From positions 1-64,000 of the forward strand of contig CABYUS010000002.1 of the NCBI GenBank assembly GCA_902522225.1: DNA of 64,000 nt, in the 5' to 3' direction. Below the pieces are notes generated by a model. That model was not told the origin of the DNA and did not search any database. It saw nothing but the letters and a program-made list of their open reading frames with translations. This document shows, piece by piece, positions 62,436 to 64,000 of the stretch. How positions within the stretch are numbered: the stretch's first letter is position 1; every line of letters starts with the position of its first letter. Position numbers and translations under genes: made by a program. This DNA is from an uncultured Pelagibacteraceae bacterium (GTDB lineage Bacteria > Pseudomonadota > Alphaproteobacteria > Pelagibacterales > Pelagibacteraceae).

Positions 62436-63377
62436 TTAAATTTCAAATCCTTTTTCTTCAGGCTCATTATCAGTAAGCTCAGCTGGAAAACCTTCAGTTC
62501 TAAAACTTATATTATTTATATCTTCCATCCTTTTTACTATCATAGATGACCAAGCTCTCTTGCCATACTTTTTTTCACCATCTCTAAATATGTTTGATAT
62601 AATTGGTGACAACTCTAAGTTTGAATTTAGTTTCTTTGATAGATCATCAAATAAACTAGTATCTTTTACAACTAAATCCATAGTAAAATTTATATTATAT
62701 GACCCATTTAAAATAACTTGGCTTTCAGTCTCATGGACAAATGAATTTCCAGAGGATACAGCAATTCCTTGATACGTTTTTTTTAAATCTAAATTAGATT
62801 TTTTGGCAACTGTCCATGCTTCTCCAAGAGCAGCCAGATGAACAGATGCTAAATAATTTGTAATAACTTTAAGAATTGAAGCTGAACCAAGTTTTCCTGT
62901 GTGAAGGATTTTTCTTCCCATAATTATCAATGCAGGAAGAATTTTTTCAAATGCATCTCTGTCACCTCCAACAAATATTGCGATATTACCAGTAGCTGCC
63001 CTATGACAGCCTCCACTTACCGGACCATCTAAGGGAATTGCACCTTTTTTTAAAACTAAATTACCCAATCTCTTAATTTCTTTTTCATCTGTGGTACTCA
63101 TTTCCAACCAAATTTTATCTTTTGATAAACCTTTTAATATTCCATTTTTACCCTCCATAATTTCAGCACTAATTTTAGGTGAGGGTAAAGAGGTTATAAT
63201 TAAATCTACATTTCTAGTTAAATCTTCAGGGTTAATTGCAATTTTTGCGCCATTTTTTTTAAACTGATCCAAAATTTTATTATCAATATCTAATACAGTT
63301 AAATCGAATTTATTTCTTAACAAACTGTTAGCAAGTTTTGCACCTACATTCCCAAGTCCTATAAAGCCTATTTTCAT
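62436..63377 (-). CDS. Beta-hydroxyacid dehydrogenase (3-hydroxyisobutyrate dehydrogenase family)
   Basis: A 313-residue NAD(P)-dependent dehydrogenase. The Rossmann motif is IGFIGLGNVGAKLANSL, the substrate motif DGPVSGGCHRAATG, the catalytic Lys in LKVITNYL and a late KDTSLF. Family members act on 3-hydroxyisobutyrate, tartronate semialdehyde, or gamma-hydroxybutyrate. The C-terminal ~25 residues (TEGFPAELTDNEPEE) extend beyond the typical end. It is upstream of the aldehyde dehydrogenase gene on the same strand and divergent from the gene at 63436. Confidence 0.84.
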   Translation of the reverse strand: MKIGFIGLGNVGAKLANSLLRNKFDLTVLDIDNKILDQFKKNGAKIAINPEDLTRNVDLIITSLPSPKISAEIMEGKNGILKGLSKDKIWLEMSTTDEKEIKRLGNLVLKKGAIPLDGPVSGGCHRAATGNIAIFVGGDRDAFEKILPALIIMGRKILHTGKLGSASILKVITNYLASVHLAALGEAWTVAKKSNLDLKKTYQGIAVSSGNSFVHETESQVILNGSYNINFTMDLVVKDTSLFDDLSKKLNSNLELSPIISNIFRDGEKKYGKRAWSSMIVKRMEDINNISFRTEGFPAELTDNEPEEKGFEI

Positions 63378-63435
63378 AATGTCCTCTTAATTTTAGTGAA
63401 TAATTTAGTTTGTATGATATATTTTTTTTTAAAAA

Positions 63436-64000
63436 ATGTATTCATCAAAAATAGAGCCAAAATTTAGTAAAGAATTAAACTCCAAAATTGGATTGATAAC
63501 ATTAGCATCTGATTACACCATAGAGAAAGATTTTAATAATGTGATTAGTGGCATGGATATTGATCTTTTTGTTAATAGAATTCGTTCTTATTCTCCACTA
63601 ACAAGTGAAAATTTAATTAAAATGTCCAATACAGTAACCGATGTATCAAAAGATATTTTACCCAATGAATCTTTAGATTGTGTTGTATATGGCTGTACAT
63701 CTGGAACAATTGCGACAGGTTATGAAAAAATAAAAAATAAAATTAATTTAGCAAAACCCTCAGCAAAAGTTACAACACCAAGTACTGCTGCTTTGAATGC
63801 TTTAAAAAAAATGAATATAAAAAAATTATCTATTTTTACTCCTTATCCAAAAGATTTAAATAATGAAGTAATCAAATACTTTGAAGAAAATGGTTTCACT
63901 ATTACCAATAATCTATATTTTGATATATCAGACGATATTGAGATAGGAAAGGTAGATCAAAAACATTTGTTTGACGTTCTATTAAACATGGACCATAAAA
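63436..64000 (+). CDS. Asp/Glu racemase-superfamily protein, EutA/maleate-isomerase-like (partial)
   Basis: The frame is open from the ATG at 63436 to the window edge, giving 188 residues of an unfinished protein. A Cys-containing active-site motif VVYGCTSGTIATG lies at about residues 76-88, followed by KVTTPSTAALNALKKM and LSIFTPYPKDLNNEVIKYFEENGF. This matches the arylmalonate decarboxylase/maleate isomerase/EutA group; EutA belongs to ectoine and hydroxyectoine use. The second catalytic Cys would lie beyond the edge. It is divergent from the hydroxyacid dehydrogenase across 58 bases. Confidence 0.78.
   Translation, partial: MYSSKIEPKFSKELNSKIGLITLASDYTIEKDFNNVISGMDIDLFVNRIRSYSPLTSENLIKMSNTVTDVSKDILPNESLDCVVYGCTSGTIATGYEKIKNKINLAKPSAKVTTPSTAALNALKKMNIKKLSIFTPYPKDLNNEVIKYFEENGFTITNNLYFDISDDIEIGKVDQKHLFDVLLNMDHK

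Overview
This window looks like a chromosome segment from a streamlined marine alphaproteobacterium of the SAR11 / Pelagibacterales type. The reasons are the very low G+C, the Lys/Asn/Ile-rich proteins, gene spacing of a few bases or overlaps, no gene-free stretch above about 150 bases, and the gene content: flavin-dependent ThyX, HflKC-DegP, an ilv-leu run joined to mre/rod genes, branched-chain amino-acid-type ABC transport, and many genes for methylated or quaternary amines and oxidative C/N catabolism. I see no rRNA, tRNA, insertion sequence, prophage or CRISPR array. The taxon is inferred from these traits and was not searched.

Layout. (1) 1-3639 is the edge of a surface-polysaccharide region: the tail of a membrane protein, a two-domain glutamine-dependent sugar amidotransferase, a family 2 glycosyltransferase and a methyltransferase. 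(2) 3769-20414 is conserved core. It holds thyX, an Mrp-type ATPase, hflK-hflC-degP-miaA-ilvI-ilvH-ilvC, and then leuA-mreB-mreC-mreD-mrdA-rodA, which puts branched-chain amino-acid synthesis and rod-shape genes in one tight co-directional string. (3) 20482-24498 holds a DadA-like dehydrogenase, an EamA transporter, a 2-hydroxyacid dehydrogenase, MsrB, a glutaredoxin and a DUF2805 protein. (4) 24645-34123 holds a LysE-family exporter, a ProC-like reductase, LivGFHM, a thioredoxin-like protein, malonyl-CoA decarboxylase, an MFS transporter and, facing them across a shared terminator, a LivK-type binding protein.

(5) 34196-45283 is a nearly uninterrupted minus-strand catabolic cluster: transporter, aldehyde dehydrogenase, alpha/beta hydrolase, an 'amino acid synthesis' (DUF1185) family protein, a TPP enzyme, a luciferase-like flavin oxygenase, a MetX-like acyltransferase/hydrolase, a glutamine-synthetase-like ligase, a cupin, glyoxalase I and a Rieske oxygenase. 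I do not recognise it as a described pathway; it is the best candidate here for an uncharacterised system. A second Rieske oxygenase sits head-to-head with the first. (6) 45378-64000 is rich in oxygenases and quaternary-amine genes: three 2-oxoglutarate/Fe(II) oxygenases (one resembling gamma-butyrobetaine hydroxylase), a choline-oxidase-like GMC enzyme, an SMR transporter, a CdhB-like thioesterase, a BKACE-family dehydrocarnitine-cleavage candidate, L-carnitine dehydrogenase, a ProV-type ATPase without its permease, aldehyde dehydrogenase and others.

How the genes fit together. Read with the known Pseudomonas carnitine pathway, region 6 can take gamma-butyrobetaine to carnitine (59187-60317), carnitine to 3-dehydrocarnitine (55841-56782), cleave that with acetyl-CoA to betainyl-CoA and acetoacetate (54954-55841), and release glycine betaine with the thioesterase (52823-53293). 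The choline-oxidase-like enzyme and an aldehyde dehydrogenase could supply glycine betaine from choline. The Rieske enzyme at 44171-45283 has a glutamate where most Rieske oxygenases have the bridging aspartate, as I recall for carnitine oxygenase CntA, so region 5 may also act on N-methyl compounds. Functions are from motif reading and family knowledge; substrates are inferences.
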